A stretch of 64,000 nt of DNA, taken from Tautonia plasticadhaerens. Lineage in GTDB: Bacteria; Planctomycetota; Planctomycetia; Isosphaerales; Isosphaeraceae. The notes under the pieces were generated by a model. The model had not been told where the DNA came from, searched no databases, and saw only the letters and a list, made by a program, of their open reading frames with translations. The stretch is from NCBI RefSeq assembly GCF_007752535.1, contig NZ_CP036427.1, forward strand, positions 214,178-278,177. The letters run 5' to 3'. Positions 8,577-17,403 of this stretch are shown piece by piece; position 1 is the stretch's first letter, and each line of letters begins with the position of its first letter. The translations under genes and the position numbers were made by a program.

Positions 8577-8781
8577 CCGCCGCTCACCTCGCAGATCGGG
8601 AGGTTTACTTCATCCCCGATGATACCCGCCGGCAATGGCTACGTCGCCGACCGAGTCGGCGGCGGGCTTCGGTCGTGCCGGCCGTGCCTCTTGTGCGAGC
8701 CGGCTTGACGAGCCTCGGCACGACGATATGCTTGTCGGCACGGCCCTTGCTAATACGTCTCTCATGGAGGAGAGACTACCA

Positions 8782-8982
8782 ATGAACGACATGACTTATT
8801 TCGATCGCCTGGTCGCCTCGACGCGGCGGATCGCACGGCACTCCTGGCATCCCGGCAAGGAGAAGGCGATCGAACTGGCAGTTGAGGACATCAACGACCT
8901 CCTGGTCGCTGGCCGGATCAGCGTCCCGCAACGGGACGTGCTGCGGGGAATTCTGCTGGGGGGTCGCTCGAACGCGGCCTGA
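8782..8982 (+). CDS. small hypothetical protein
   Basis: 66 residues from ATG 8782, chosen because GGAGGAGAG lies seven bases upstream; longer frames reach 8635. The sequence is helical and charged (FDRLVASTRRIARHSWHP, AIELAVEDINDLLVAGRI, RDVLRGILLGG), without a signal peptide or known motif. It is divergent from the kinase gene. An imperfect inverted repeat TCGTGCCG...CGGCACGA lies upstream (about 8670-8730) and could be an operator. Confidence 0.6.
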   Translation: MNDMTYFDRLVASTRRIARHSWHPGKEKAIELAVEDINDLLVAGRISVPQRDVLRGILLGGRSNAA

Positions 8983-9054
8983 CGAGGTCGGATGAAGGCC
9001 GTATGAGGTGCGACCGTCGAGTCGGGCGTTGGTTCCCTTTTTGGCGTCGGACGC

Positions 9055-9091
9055 GAAGCCTCCTGGCGTCGGCTTCACGGCGGAGCAGGGG
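9055..9091 (+). repeat. hairpin-core repeat
   Basis: Stem GAAGCC/GGCTTC with a 10-nt loop, three bases, then core GCGGAGCAGGGG at 9080-9091. Loop and flanks resemble the copies at 12984 and 18384. Confidence 0.75.
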
Positions 9092-9296
9092 CCGGAATCG
9101 CTCGATGGAAATGTCCACGGCCGACAGCACGGTGCCTGGACTCTCACGACCGACTTGCTCGCCCCCGAGTCATAGAACACGTCGTATCGTCGCCATTCGG
9201 TGAGGAAATCCGAGAGTGTCCACCGGGAGGAGGCGTCGGGATTCCCGTCGCTCTATCCCGGTGAACGCCGGAAGTCCGGCAATCCATCCAAGCCCG

Positions 9297-9332
9297 CCCC
9301 TGCTCCGCTCGTGGCGGCTCGGCCGAGCCGCC
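9297..9332 (-). repeat. hairpin-core repeat
   Basis: Core complement CCCCTGCTCCGC at 9297-9308, then a perfect stem GGCGGCTC/GAGCCGCC at 9313-9332. Confidence 0.8.
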
Positions 9333-9701
9333 GCCGTCCACGTCACGGCTCGTTAACCAACTCCTCTATCAACTGTCCTTCATCGCTGCACGAGGTGACG
9401 ACGTGCGGTTACGAACGCTGGATGGCTTTCCCTGCGGCCTGGCGTCGATGAGGGGGCACGCTGGCAATCGGTTCACCACTTCGCATCCGTGCGGTCAGCC
9501 TGATTACTTGGCTTCTACGTGGCCCTGACCGCGATCCATCCCGGCAGGGCAGTCGAGCCGACCGAGGAGCCGTGCAGACGCATTGCATCCACGCGTTCCG
9601 ATCCACCGCTGCCGAGCGGCACGTTTCACCAGCAGCTATCAGCCGGTACGGCCTGTGCCACCTCGGCCATCACCAGCTTCCCCACGAACAAGGACCGTAC
9701 A

Positions 9702-10247
9702 ATGCCCCGACAGCACGGCCCCTGGACCATCCACGAGTCGAACCGGGTCTATCGGAACCCGTTCATCGAGGTCGTCGAGGACCGCGTGACCCGGCCTGAC
9801 GGCCAGCCCAGCATCTACGGCACCGTCGCGATGAAGCCGGGGGTCGCCGTCCTGCCGGTCGATGAGGACGGCACGGCCTACCTGACGCGGGAGTTCCGCT
9901 ACGCGATCGGCCGCGACAGCATCGAGGTCGCCGGGGGCGGCATCGAAGACGGCGAATCGCCGCTGGACGCGGCGAGGCGTGAGGCCCGCGAGGAACTTGG
10001 CGTCGAGGCATCCGAGTGGGTTGATCTCGGGACCATCGACCCCTTCACGGCGGTCGTCCGCAGCCCGTCCCACCTGTTCGTGGCCCGAGGTCTATCGCTC
10101 ACGCCGACGGATCGAGACGGGACCGAAGTGATCGAGGTCGTCAAGGTGCCGTTCGACGATGCAGTGCGGAAGGTGATGGACAGCACGATCACGCACGGTC
10201 CAAGCTGCGTGCTCATCCTGAAGGCGGCGAGGGTGCTGGGGCGGTAG
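9702..10247 (+). CDS. Nudix hydrolase
   Basis: 181 residues from ATG 9702. A complete Nudix box lies at about residues 74-96: GGGIEDGES with downstream REAREELG, matching GX5EX7REUXEEXGU. TREFRYAIG and VAGGGIEDGE are typical of the ADP-ribose/NDP-sugar pyrophosphatase branch, so cleavage of a nucleoside diphosphate linked to a small moiety, with Mg2+ on the box glutamates, is expected. The exact substrate is not predictable. The last 35 bases overlap the convergent receiver gene. A longer open frame to 9519 lacks Nudix homology and was not used. Confidence 0.9.
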   Translation: MPRQHGPWTIHESNRVYRNPFIEVVEDRVTRPDGQPSIYGTVAMKPGVAVLPVDEDGTAYLTREFRYAIGRDSIEVAGGGIEDGESPLDAARREAREELGVEASEWVDLGTIDPFTAVVRSPSHLFVARGLSLTPTDRDGTEVIEVVKVPFDDAVRKVMDSTITHGPSCVLILKAARVLGR

Positions 10248-10650
10248 GGGTGGCACCGTGATCCCGTTCCCCCTGCCCCTCGCAGACGCGGCACGGCTCG
10301 ATCCAGACTCCCGGCAGGCGGATCGGCTTCGACAGCATCGCGTCGGGCTTCAGCAGGGCCACTTCCCGCAGTTGGGCCAGGTCCATGCTGCCCGTGCAGA
10401 CCGCCACGCGGGTCCTGAATCCCTCGGCACGCACCCGCTCCAGGATGGCCCGGCCATCGCCATCGGGCAGCTTCAGGTCCAGTATCAGGCAGCACGGCTC
10501 GGGTCCGGCGTCGAGCGACGTGAGCCCATCGGCCACCGTGCCCGCCACGCGGACATCCCATCCCGACCGGCCGTAGTAGGCCCGGAGGGAATCGCGGGGC
10601 CCCTCGTCGTCCTCGACGATCAGCAGCCGATGCCCGTTCATGTCGTCCAC
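10213..10650 (-). CDS. stand-alone response-regulator receiver domain
   Basis: 145 residues, nearly all receiver: LLIVEDDEG (acidic pair), CLILDLKLPDGDG with the phospho-acceptor Asp near residue 57, VAVCTGS (Thr/Ser), and MLSKPI with the conserved Lys near 109. A short Cys-containing tail (PCRVCEGQG) follows and no output domain is present. Such single-domain regulators act through protein contacts or phosphate shuttling. It is a paralogue of the next receiver gene, same strand, 162 bp apart, and no cognate kinase is adjacent. Confidence 0.88.
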   Translation of the reverse strand: MDDMNGHRLLIVEDDEGPRDSLRAYYGRSGWDVRVAGTVADGLTSLDAGPEPCCLILDLKLPDGDGRAILERVRAEGFRTRVAVCTGSMDLAQLREVALLKPDAMLSKPIRLPGVWIEPCRVCEGQGERDHGATPTAPAPSPPSG

Positions 10651-10812
10651 CCCGGAGATGGACCGACGAACCGCATCCTCCGTCCGTCAGCCGCGACCGG
10701 CACTCCCATCCATCGCCGTCGATGATAGCGTCCGGGGCAGCGGGAGGCGACTGTCAACCGCCCGCACCCTCGCAGATCGTTCCCCCAGAACGGCCTGGCA
10801 GCGGCGATGACC

Positions 10813-11187
10813 CTACGCCGTCACGACCCCACATGCCCGGCACAGTCGATCCGGGTCGGCTGGCTTCGGGAGCACGGCATCCGGCCGCAGGGCCTCCAAT
10901 TCACGCAGCAACGCCTCATCCTGCGTCCCCGAGTGGACCACAACGCGGGTCGGTAGCCGTTCGTCGCGGACCTTCCGCAGGATGGTGTCACCCCTGCCGT
11001 CGGGCAAGTCCATGTCGAGGATAAGGCAGTCGGGCGGGTCGCTGTGGTCCAGGATGGCCACCCCCTTGGCGATCGTGGCGGCTTCGATCACTTCCCAACC
11101 GCGTCGGGCGAAGATTCGCCGCAAGGCGAGACGGGTTCCCTCGCTGTCTTCGACCAGCAGCATCCGATGCCCGTGCCCATCCATCAC
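10813..11187 (-). CDS. stand-alone response-regulator receiver domain
   Basis: 124 residues: MLLVEDSEG, CLILDMDLPDGRG (phospho-Asp near 56), VVVHSGT, and VLPKPADPDRLCRACG, which ends in a Cys pair like its neighbour (PCRVCEG). The two proteins share layout and tail, indicating tandem duplication followed by divergence. There is no DNA-binding domain. It probably works in a phosphorelay with a kinase encoded elsewhere. Confidence 0.88.
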   Translation of the reverse strand: MMDGHGHRMLLVEDSEGTRLALRRIFARRGWEVIEAATIAKGVAILDHSDPPDCLILDMDLPDGRGDTILRKVRDERLPTRVVVHSGTQDEALLRELEALRPDAVLPKPADPDRLCRACGVVTA

Positions 11188-11496
11188 GGCGTCTCCAGTT
11201 CGTCGCTCCGTGGTGCGTCCGCATCGCTAAGCGGTCAAGCACATAAGCAATCTATGTGCCCGCCACGTTCTCGAACCCGGCGGATCGAGCAACACCGGAC
11301 CCTCGGCGACGGTCGCTGCCCGGCCCGTCGGCCGCAGGATTCTCACTCTCGCGTCAGAACTCTGCCCCGATCTAACTTGCGGCTACTGCTCCAAGTCGAT
11401 GGTATGTCACGGCATATGAAGAATTCGAATCGGCCGGCACGTGCCCTGCATCTGTCCCCTCCGAATCATCGGGACCCCCGATCGGAGGACAGCAAC
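11188..11496. other. intergenic region between receiver gene and secreted protein gene
   Basis: Divergent promoter region of about 309 bp. No hairpin-core repeat and no gene were seen. GGAGGA at 11484-11489 is the ribosome-binding site of the next gene. Confidence 0.4.
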
Positions 11497-11973
11497 ATGC
11501 GGACGATTCTCCTGGCGGGCCTGCTGGCCCTCTGCGGCACCGTGGCAACGGCACGGGCCGACGACTGGAAGGACGAAAGCGGAACGGGTCGGGGGTTCTT
11601 CCCCGGCGGTCCACCGCCTTGGGCCGGTCATGGTGAGCCACCTGATTGGGCACGCGGGCGTGGCGTCTGGGACGGCCACTTCAAGCACCACGGCGGCATC
11701 CCGCCTGGTCAGGCCAAGAAGCTGTTCCGGCCCGGCCACGGCTACGGTGGATATCCCCCGTACCCACCGACCTACCATGGGCATCAGGGCTGGATCGGCG
11801 TGCCGGGGCTGGACGCCGGATACGACCAGTGGCGACGGGACGCCGAGCGGTCCTATCGTCGGGGCGACATCCACATCCAAGGCTGGCAGCAGCGGCCCTA
11901 CCCCTACCCCTACGTCCAGCCGGGACACGGCGATTATCCGCCGATCCCTTCCCCGTATGGGTGGCCGAGATAA
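11497..11973 (+). CDS. secreted Gly/Pro/Tyr-rich protein
   Basis: 158 residues. Signal peptide MRTILLAGLLALCGTVATARA with a likely cleavage after ARA. The mature part is low-complexity and rich in Gly, Pro, His, Tyr and Trp (PPGQAKKLFRPGHGYGG, PYPYPYVQPGHGDYP), resembling small planctomycete and proteobacterial secreted proteins with PPGxAKK motifs. Extracytoplasmic, possibly structural or metal-binding. The start is set by GGAGGA eight bases upstream. Confidence 0.72.
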   Translation: MRTILLAGLLALCGTVATARADDWKDESGTGRGFFPGGPPPWAGHGEPPDWARGRGVWDGHFKHHGGIPPGQAKKLFRPGHGYGGYPPYPPTYHGHQGWIGVPGLDAGYDQWRRDAERSYRRGDIHIQGWQQRPYPYPYVQPGHGDYPPIPSPYGWPR

Positions 11974-12173
11974 TCCGTGCGTCGTCGGCCCACCGGATCG
12001 TGCGGACGTGGCCCCGGTGCGGTGAAGGCGGGGTTCCTGGATGCCTTGCATCATGGCATCCTGATGCATCGACGCCCCTTGGCATCGTCCGCTGGCTATT
12101 TCCCCTTGCCCCTGGCCGCGAAGCAACCTCCGATTTCGGGGAGGAGAGATTCCCCGCCTCGTGGAACCACGTC

Positions 12174-12812
12174 TCAGATCGCCGACAGTACATGATTCGA
12201 GAGCAGCATCCGCCGCACGAGTGCCCCGCCGTCCTGCGAGACAACCTGGATGCGGGACGCCGGCAGGTCATAGCCGCCCACGCGGGCGAACTCGGCCTGG
12301 AACGTCTCGACCTTGCTCAGCCTGCCGGTCCCGGCCTCCCAATAGGTCACCGTGTAGACGCTCGGCAGGTGCTTGCCCTCGGCGTTCTCCGCCCCCAGCA
12401 CGGTCACGATGGAGAACTTCGTGTCGCCCATCGTCCGGCTGACCTCTCGGAAACGATCCCCCTCGATGCGGTAAGTCGATGAGAAGCGGTCGCCCGTTGC
12501 AACAATGAGCCGCCCCAGCGGATGCTCGCCCTCGGCCTCGCCGTACTCGGCCTCGGCACTGAAGGGGCTCGGCCCCGCCCGCAGGTGCATGACCTCCGAT
12601 CGGAGTTGGTCCGTCGCCCACTGCCGGGCCTCGCCCTCGGCGGCATCGACCTCGACCTCTCCGTCCGGCATGACCCGGACCATACCCTCGGTCCGCTCGC
12701 CGTTCATCAAGACGACCAGATCGCCCGAGAAGCCGGGGAAAGGCTCGGGCCAGGTGGCCCGATGTTCGCGGGCACGTCGAAGCCGCTCGGTCGCGGAATC
12801 CTCTCGGGCCAT
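12174..12812 (-). CDS. DUF3386-family protein
   Basis: 212 residues from ATG 12812. It follows the DUF3386 layout known from cyanobacteria: RAREHRATWPEPFPGFSGDL near the start, MRV/EVEVD strands, then RIEGDRFREVSRTMG, VYTVTYWEAGTGRL and FARVGGYDLPASRIQV near the end. The family is uncharacterised, with a lipoprotein-like beta fold. No signal peptide from this start. An upstream extension to 12884 lacks homology. Confidence 0.82.
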   Translation of the reverse strand: MAREDSATERLRRAREHRATWPEPFPGFSGDLVVLMNGERTEGMVRVMPDGEVEVDAAEGEARQWATDQLRSEVMHLRAGPSPFSAEAEYGEAEGEHPLGRLIVATGDRFSSTYRIEGDRFREVSRTMGDTKFSIVTVLGAENAEGKHLPSVYTVTYWEAGTGRLSKVETFQAEFARVGGYDLPASRIQVVSQDGGALVRRMLLSNHVLSAI

Positions 12813-12983
12813 GTCCGACTCCTTGCAGTGACTCTGCCGCCTTATCTCCTCGATACGGTAGTTGATCCGCCGGCATCGGTCCACCGACGCGTTTCCTCGT
12901 CGGGGACCGGCGAGTCGCCGATCAGACGGTCATCAAGCTCCCCCCGCGAGAATGCGATGCGGCCGATGAGGTTTGGCGTCAGC

Positions 12984-13022
12984 GGGAAGCCTCCTTCGTC
13001 TGCTTCCCAGGCGGAGCAGGGG
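12984..13022 (+). repeat. hairpin-core repeat
   Basis: Stem GGGAAGC/GCTTCCC (12984-13008), two bases, core GCGGAGCAGGGG at 13011-13022. Confidence 0.78.
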
Positions 13023-13201
13023 ACGGTCGAGTTCGGGAACCGCTCGATGGCGAGGTCTGCGGCGGAACATCCGGCGTCCCACCGATTCGCCCCGCGTCGT
13101 GGCCGACCGGAGGCGGAGAATTGCCCGATCGACGAGTTGTTGGGGTTCAGGTCGCCGGCCCTATCGAGGACGCCCGGAGTCCGGCCTCTGGCTGATATTG
13201 T

Positions 13202-13238
13202 CCCCTGCTCCGCTCGCGGGCGACTCGGCTGAGCCGCC
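13202..13238 (-). repeat. hairpin-core repeat
   Basis: Core complement at 13202-13213, then GGCGACTC/GAGCCGCC at 13219-13238 with one mismatch. Confidence 0.72.
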
Positions 13239-13369
13239 GCGACCAGTGTCGCGTCCGCCGATCGGGGACCGGGCACCCAAGGTGGCCGTGTGGGCAGTCG
13301 GCGGTCCCGCCGCTTTCGGCCCTGATCCCTCCGGCTTGCCGTCTCGACCAATCCCCTGACCTCGACGCC

Positions 13370-14277
13370 CTATTCCGTCGCAGTATCTCCGGTCTTGAGG
13401 TCGCGGAGTAGCTTTTCGCGGACCTTCGCATAGATCGCCGCGTCCAGGTCCCATCCCCGGGCGTCAGCGATCACCTTCTTGGTAACATCAACTCTCCGCT
13501 CGTGCTGCCACTTCTTGAAGATGAAATCGTCCAGCGTGACGGGAAACAGCACATCGGCATCAATCTTCCTCCTGCCCCGCTTCGCTCTTGCCTTCTCGTC
13601 CTCCTGAATGATGGCCCTTTCAATTTCACGATTGACGGCGGGGCTTTTGAGCGACGACTGGCTGGCGATCAGCACCAACTTGTCGTGCACGCGGATGGCC
13701 TGGTCGATCTCACCCCAGAGTGAGCGTCCTGTGCGGGCATCGTGATCCCACTTCCAACAGCGGATACCTGCGGCTTGGAGGTCGTTGTGTAGGCGGCTGG
13801 CAAACTCCTCGTCGGCGGTGCTGTAGCTGATGAAGCAGGAGTAGAACTGGTTGGGTTCGATGGCACCGATTAGGGTGGGGAGGTTTGCAATCCAAGCGTC
13901 GGGTAGACCGCAGCCGCGAAGGAATATGGCAGGAATTATTCCCCGTGAGCGGATGAGGGTGTCCGTCCCTATCATGCTCGGTGCCTGATGAGTGACGAGT
14001 TCAAGCCCCTTCGTCTCCGAGAGGTCCAAGGCCACAAGGATCGTGCTCAGACAGACGGAGTTGCTGAGGTCTGCCCCAGTTAGAACGGCTCCCGCAAGAT
14101 TGGCCCCTGCAAGATCACTCCAATTCAGTTTGGCATTCCAAAGGAAGGCCGATCGTAGGTTTGCTCCATTAAGGCTGGTCCTGCGAAGGTTGGCTCCCCC
14201 GAGATCGGCGAAGCTGAGATTGGTCCAACCGAGTCGGGCACCTTCTAATGCCGAGTTGACGAGGCAGACTTCGCTTA
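13370..14277 (-). pseudogene. pentapeptide-repeat / TIR-domain protein, 5' end displaced
   Basis: The frame entering from IS5 copy 2 reads SEVCLVNSALEG, then six or seven pentapeptide units of the A(N/D)LxG type (GANLRRTSLNGANL, AGANLAGAVLTGADL), a linker, and a TIR domain beginning FYSCFISYSTADEEFA with SLWGEID and NREIERA. It ends with a charged helical region. TIR domains in bacterial defence are often NADases; the pentapeptide quadrilateral helix would be a sensor or scaffold. The native start is the 10-bp fragment at 3547-3556; IS insertion then inversion separated them. Expression is now possible only from within the IS. Confidence 0.82.
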
Positions 14278-15184
14278 GAAGCCCTGACAAAACCGGGTGA
14301 ATCACATCACATCCTGGTGGAGGATACGGAAGCAGATGACACAGGCCGCCAGGGTCGTCCAGGCGTCCCGGATCACCCCCAGCCGGTCGTACCGCACCCG
14401 CATCCGCCGCAGGCCCTTGATCCAGCCGATCGTCCGCTCCACCACCCAGCGGACCTTGCCCAGCCCGCTGCCGTGCGGTGTCCGACGCTTGGCGATGTGC
14501 GGCTCGATGCCCATCCAACGCAGTAACGCCCTCGTCCCCTCGCTGTCGTAGCCCCGGTCGGCATACAGGTCATCCGGCAACTGCTTCGGCCTGCCCGGTT
14601 TGCCGGCGACGCTCGGGAAGTCGAGCACCAGCGGGATGATCTGGCGGTGGTCGCTCTCGTTGGCCCCGGCGGTGCGGATCGCCAGCGGCACTCCGGTGCG
14701 ACTGACCATCACCGTGTGCTTCGTGCCCTTCCTGCTGCGGTCGACGGGGCTCGGGCCGGTCGCCTCGCCGCCGCCGGAGGCCCGCACCGTCACGCCGTCG
14801 ACGACCACCGTGTCGGTCTCCAGCTTGCCAGCCTTGCGGAGCAGCCTCAGCAGGTCGGCATGGAGGCGGTCCCAGATGCCGGCCTCCTCCCAGGCCCGCA
14901 GCCGGCGATGGGCGGTGCGACCTGAGCAGCCGAGTTCCTGCGGGACATCCTCCCAGCGATTGCCGGTGGCCAGGACGAACCAGATGACACGCAGGGCGAC
15001 CCGGTGCCCGATCGGCGGACGCCCGCCGTAGGGGCCGATGGCCGGTTCCGGCGGCAGGTGGTGGGCAACCAGATCGAAGAACTCGTCCGGCATGTGGGCG
15101 CTCGCCATGGTGGTGTCTCCTTCGGTTCGGAGGAAAACAGCACCAGGGCGCAAACTCCATGCCACACGGTTTTGTCAGGGCTTC
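14278..15184 (-). mobile_element. IS5-family element, copy 2 (inverted)
   Basis: Same ends and length (907 bp) as copy 1 but in opposite orientation. The left flank is TTA (14275-14277) and the right flank TAA (15185-15187), the mirror image of the mismatch at copy 1. It has cut off the 5' end of the pentapeptide/TIR gene. Confidence 0.92.
14302..15108 (-). CDS. IS5-family transposase (copy 2)
   Basis: 268 residues, identical to copy 1 apart from an Arg in place of Gln in the IRDAW motif. The DDE residues and terminal repeats are intact. Its promoter region faces IS701, which inserted exactly at the outer edge. Confidence 0.95.
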   Translation of the reverse strand: MASAHMPDEFFDLVAHHLPPEPAIGPYGGRPPIGHRVALRVIWFVLATGNRWEDVPQELGCSGRTAHRRLRAWEEAGIWDRLHADLLRLLRKAGKLETDTVVVDGVTVRASGGGEATGPSPVDRSRKGTKHTVMVSRTGVPLAIRTAGANESDHRQIIPLVLDFPSVAGKPGRPKQLPDDLYADRGYDSEGTRALLRWMGIEPHIAKRRTPHGSGLGKVRWVVERTIGWIKGLRRMRVRYDRLGVIRDAWTTLAACVICFRILHQDVM

Positions 15185-15187
15185 TAA

Positions 15188-16631
15188 TGCTACTCCGTTA
15201 AATCATACGAACGATCGACTGCTGCGGTTCGTACCGAGGGTATGAACCGGACCTACACCCCCGACTTAAACCCCGACGTCCTCGACCGCCTCGCCGCGTA
15301 TGCCGCCTCCTTCCGCGCCGACTTCAACCGGCCCCGCCAGGCCGCCTGGTGCGGCGTCTACCTCCGCGGCCTGGTCCAGGACGGGGACCGCAAGAGCGTC
15401 GAGCCGATGGCCGCCCGCGTCCCCCTGTCGGAGGGGCTCGACGTCGCCGACCCCGACCAGGCCCTGCAGCAGTTCCTCGGCCAGAGCACCTGGGACGAGC
15501 AAGCGGTCCTGAGCCGCTACCGGGCCACGATGGCGGCGAAGTTCGCCGACCCGGCCGGCATCTTCGTGATCGATGACACCACCTTCCCCAAGCAGGGCAC
15601 GCACTCCGTCGGCGTGCAGCGGCAGTACTGCGGCGCCCTGGGCAAGAAGGCCAACTGCCAGTGCGCCGTCAGCGTCCACTACGTCGCCCCGAGGGGGCAC
15701 TACCCGCTGAACATGCGGCTCTACCTCCCGGAGGGCTGGCTGGCCGACCCGAAGCGACTGGATAAGGCCAAGGTGCCCGAGGCCGAGCGGCGGTCGCTGA
15801 CCAAGGGTCAGATCGCCCTGGAGTTGCTCGACCGCATCCGCGCCGAAGGGCTGCCGGGCGGGCTCGTCGTGGCCGACAGCGGCTACGGCGTCTCGGGCCC
15901 GTTCCGCGACGGCCTGGCCGAGCGGGGCCTGCACTACGTCGTCGGCGTGACCGACGAGATGCTGGTCTTCACCGAGGAGCCGAGGTGGGACGAGCCCAAG
16001 GCCGGGACGGGCGGGCGGCCGCAGAAGCGGCGTCGCCTGGCCGAGGGCTCGCCCCGGCCGGTGGGCCTGAAGGAGCTGGCGGCGCGGACGCCGCGCCGGA
16101 AGGTGACGTGGCGGGAGGGGACCAAGGGCCCGATGTGGGGCCGATTCGCCTGGCTGCGCGTTTGGCCGGGCCAGGGATGGGCGACAGGCGATTGCGCCGG
16201 GGCGGAGCCGATCTGGCTGCTGATCGAGGAGCAGGCCGACGGCAAGCTGAAGTACGCCTTCAGCAACCTCCCGGCCGATACCAGCCGGATCCGCGCGGTG
16301 CGCCTGTGGCGGAGTCGCTGGCCGGTGGAGCTCGGGTACCAGCAGATGAAGGAGGAACTGGGGCTGGACCACCACGAGGGCCGCTCGTGGCGGGGCTTCC
16401 ACCATCACGCCTGCCTGGTGATGTTGGCCTTCGGGTTCCTCACCCTGGAGCGACGCCGAGCCCGTCGGGGGCGATCCCGGCCGGGCAAAAAGGGGGAGGC
16501 CGAGCGCCGGTGATCACGGTGCCGGCGATCCGCCGGGCGTTGCAGCGGCTGCTGGCGCCGGTCAGCCGGCCGGACTGCGCGCACTGCCGGCCCTGGCTCA
16601 CCCGCTCCAAGACCAAGCTAACGGAGTAGTA
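15188..16631 (+). mobile_element. IS701-family element with CTAA target duplication
   Basis: Ends TGCTACTCCGTTA (15188) and the complement of TACTACTCCGTTA (to 16631) match at 12 of 13 positions. CTAA flanks both sides (15184-15187 and 16632-16635), fitting the YTAR target preference of IS701. The left CTAA comprises the last base of IS5 copy 2 plus its TAA duplication, so IS701 arrived after IS5. Confidence 0.92.
15242..16629 (+). CDS. IS701-family transposase, probably made by -1 frameshifting
   Basis: The zero frame gives 423 residues (15242-16513) with IFVIDDTTFPKQGTHSVGV, VVADSGYGV and a C-terminal RWPVELGYQQMKEELGLDHHEGRS, the DDE motifs of IS701. The usual C-terminal tail (PAIRRALQRLLAP, DCAHCRPW) is missing from that frame but follows in the -1 frame to 16629. 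The overlap contains AAAAAGGGGG at about 16489-16498, which includes the slippery heptamer A_AAG_GGG. Programmed -1 frameshifting would restore the full protein; a one-base indel is the alternative. The element ends two bases after the -1 stop. Confidence 0.88.
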
Positions 16632-17336
16632 CTAAGACGGGGACAGCAACAGCCCGTTGTACGCGTCGAGTCGCTCCCGATTATCCGAGTCTCGCCAGGG
16701 CTTGATGTGCGACGCCCGTAGCAGGACGGGCAGATCGAGACCGGTGACGGCACACCGCCCGCCCCAGACACTCATCAGGCTGTCGCGGAACTGTCCCTGA
16801 CCAACTCGGCTCAGGACGAGGGCACGCCGCTCGGTCGTATCCGCGACCGCCCTCTCGATCCCCTCCTCGATCGCATCCGTAGCCGACGCGGCATTCGTGT
16901 CATCGACGCGATCGAGGAGGAGGCGTCCGGCCCGGGGAGGCAGGCTGAAGAGATAGCCTTGATTGCCCGTGCCGAACCTGTTGAGCGGGGCGTATCGCTC
17001 GGGCATGAGCGGCTGCAACTCGGCGACGACCTCCGCGATGGTGGGCGGCTCGGAGAGGTCGCGGTACTCGACATCGACCCGCCTGCCCGCGTCCTCCCAC
17101 AGCCCCTCGCCCATGCCGCCGGGCCTTGGACTGTCGTAGGCGGCGGTCTTCGCCACGGCCACCGCGACGATCCGCCCGCCGACGTAGGAGAAGATCAGGT
17201 CGCCGGGCCGGACCTCGTCCATCGTCGCCCAATGGAAGGGCGTCAGCCCGGCCTCGGTCTGATTCGGTGCCCAGAGGAAGCCGCCGTCTCGTTCGTGCCG
17301 GTACGTCTGGTTCTGGCTGACCCACCAGTAGGCCAT
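16632..17336 (-). pseudogene. HNH endonuclease, C-terminus removed by IS insertion
   Basis: From ATG 17336 (MAYWWVSQNQTYRHERDGG) about 233 residues remain. The N-terminal half (GDLIFSYVGGRIVAVAVAK) is a PUA/EVE-like reader seen in modification-dependent nucleases. The C-terminal half is an HNH domain: GRCAVTG, ASHIKPWRDSDNRERLDAYNGLLLSP. The frame runs into the IS target site just where the final HNH His/Asn helix should follow, so catalysis is probably lost. It is divergent from the next HNH gene with 67 bp between ATG starts. The missing tail appears, decayed, at 4464. Confidence 0.82.
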
Positions 17337-17403
17337 CGTTGATCCGCTCCCGAAATCCCCCTGCTCCACTTCCCGATTGTCCCGAAGCAGCGTGCAAGGT
17401 TCA

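Larger units (their letters stand above)
8983..9701. other. gene-free region with a pair of inward-facing hairpin-core repeats
   Basis: No supported gene. It contains copies at 9055-9091 and 9297-9332 whose cores face each other across about 205 bp. The module resembles 12984-13238 in its inner sequence (both start with a CGCTCGATGG box and both have a short hairpin around AGTCCGG before the second core). The remainder, to the Nudix start, is featureless. Confidence 0.55.
12813..13369. other. gene-free region with a second pair of inward-facing hairpin-core repeats
   Basis: No supported gene. Repeats lie at 12984-13022 and 13202-13238, separated by about 180 bp that loosely match the 9092-9296 interval. 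Confidence 0.55.

Noticed and set aside
9519..9701. N-terminal extension of the Nudix protein
   Set aside because: The extra 61 codons show no similarity to Nudix N-termini; ATG 9702 gives the normal family length.
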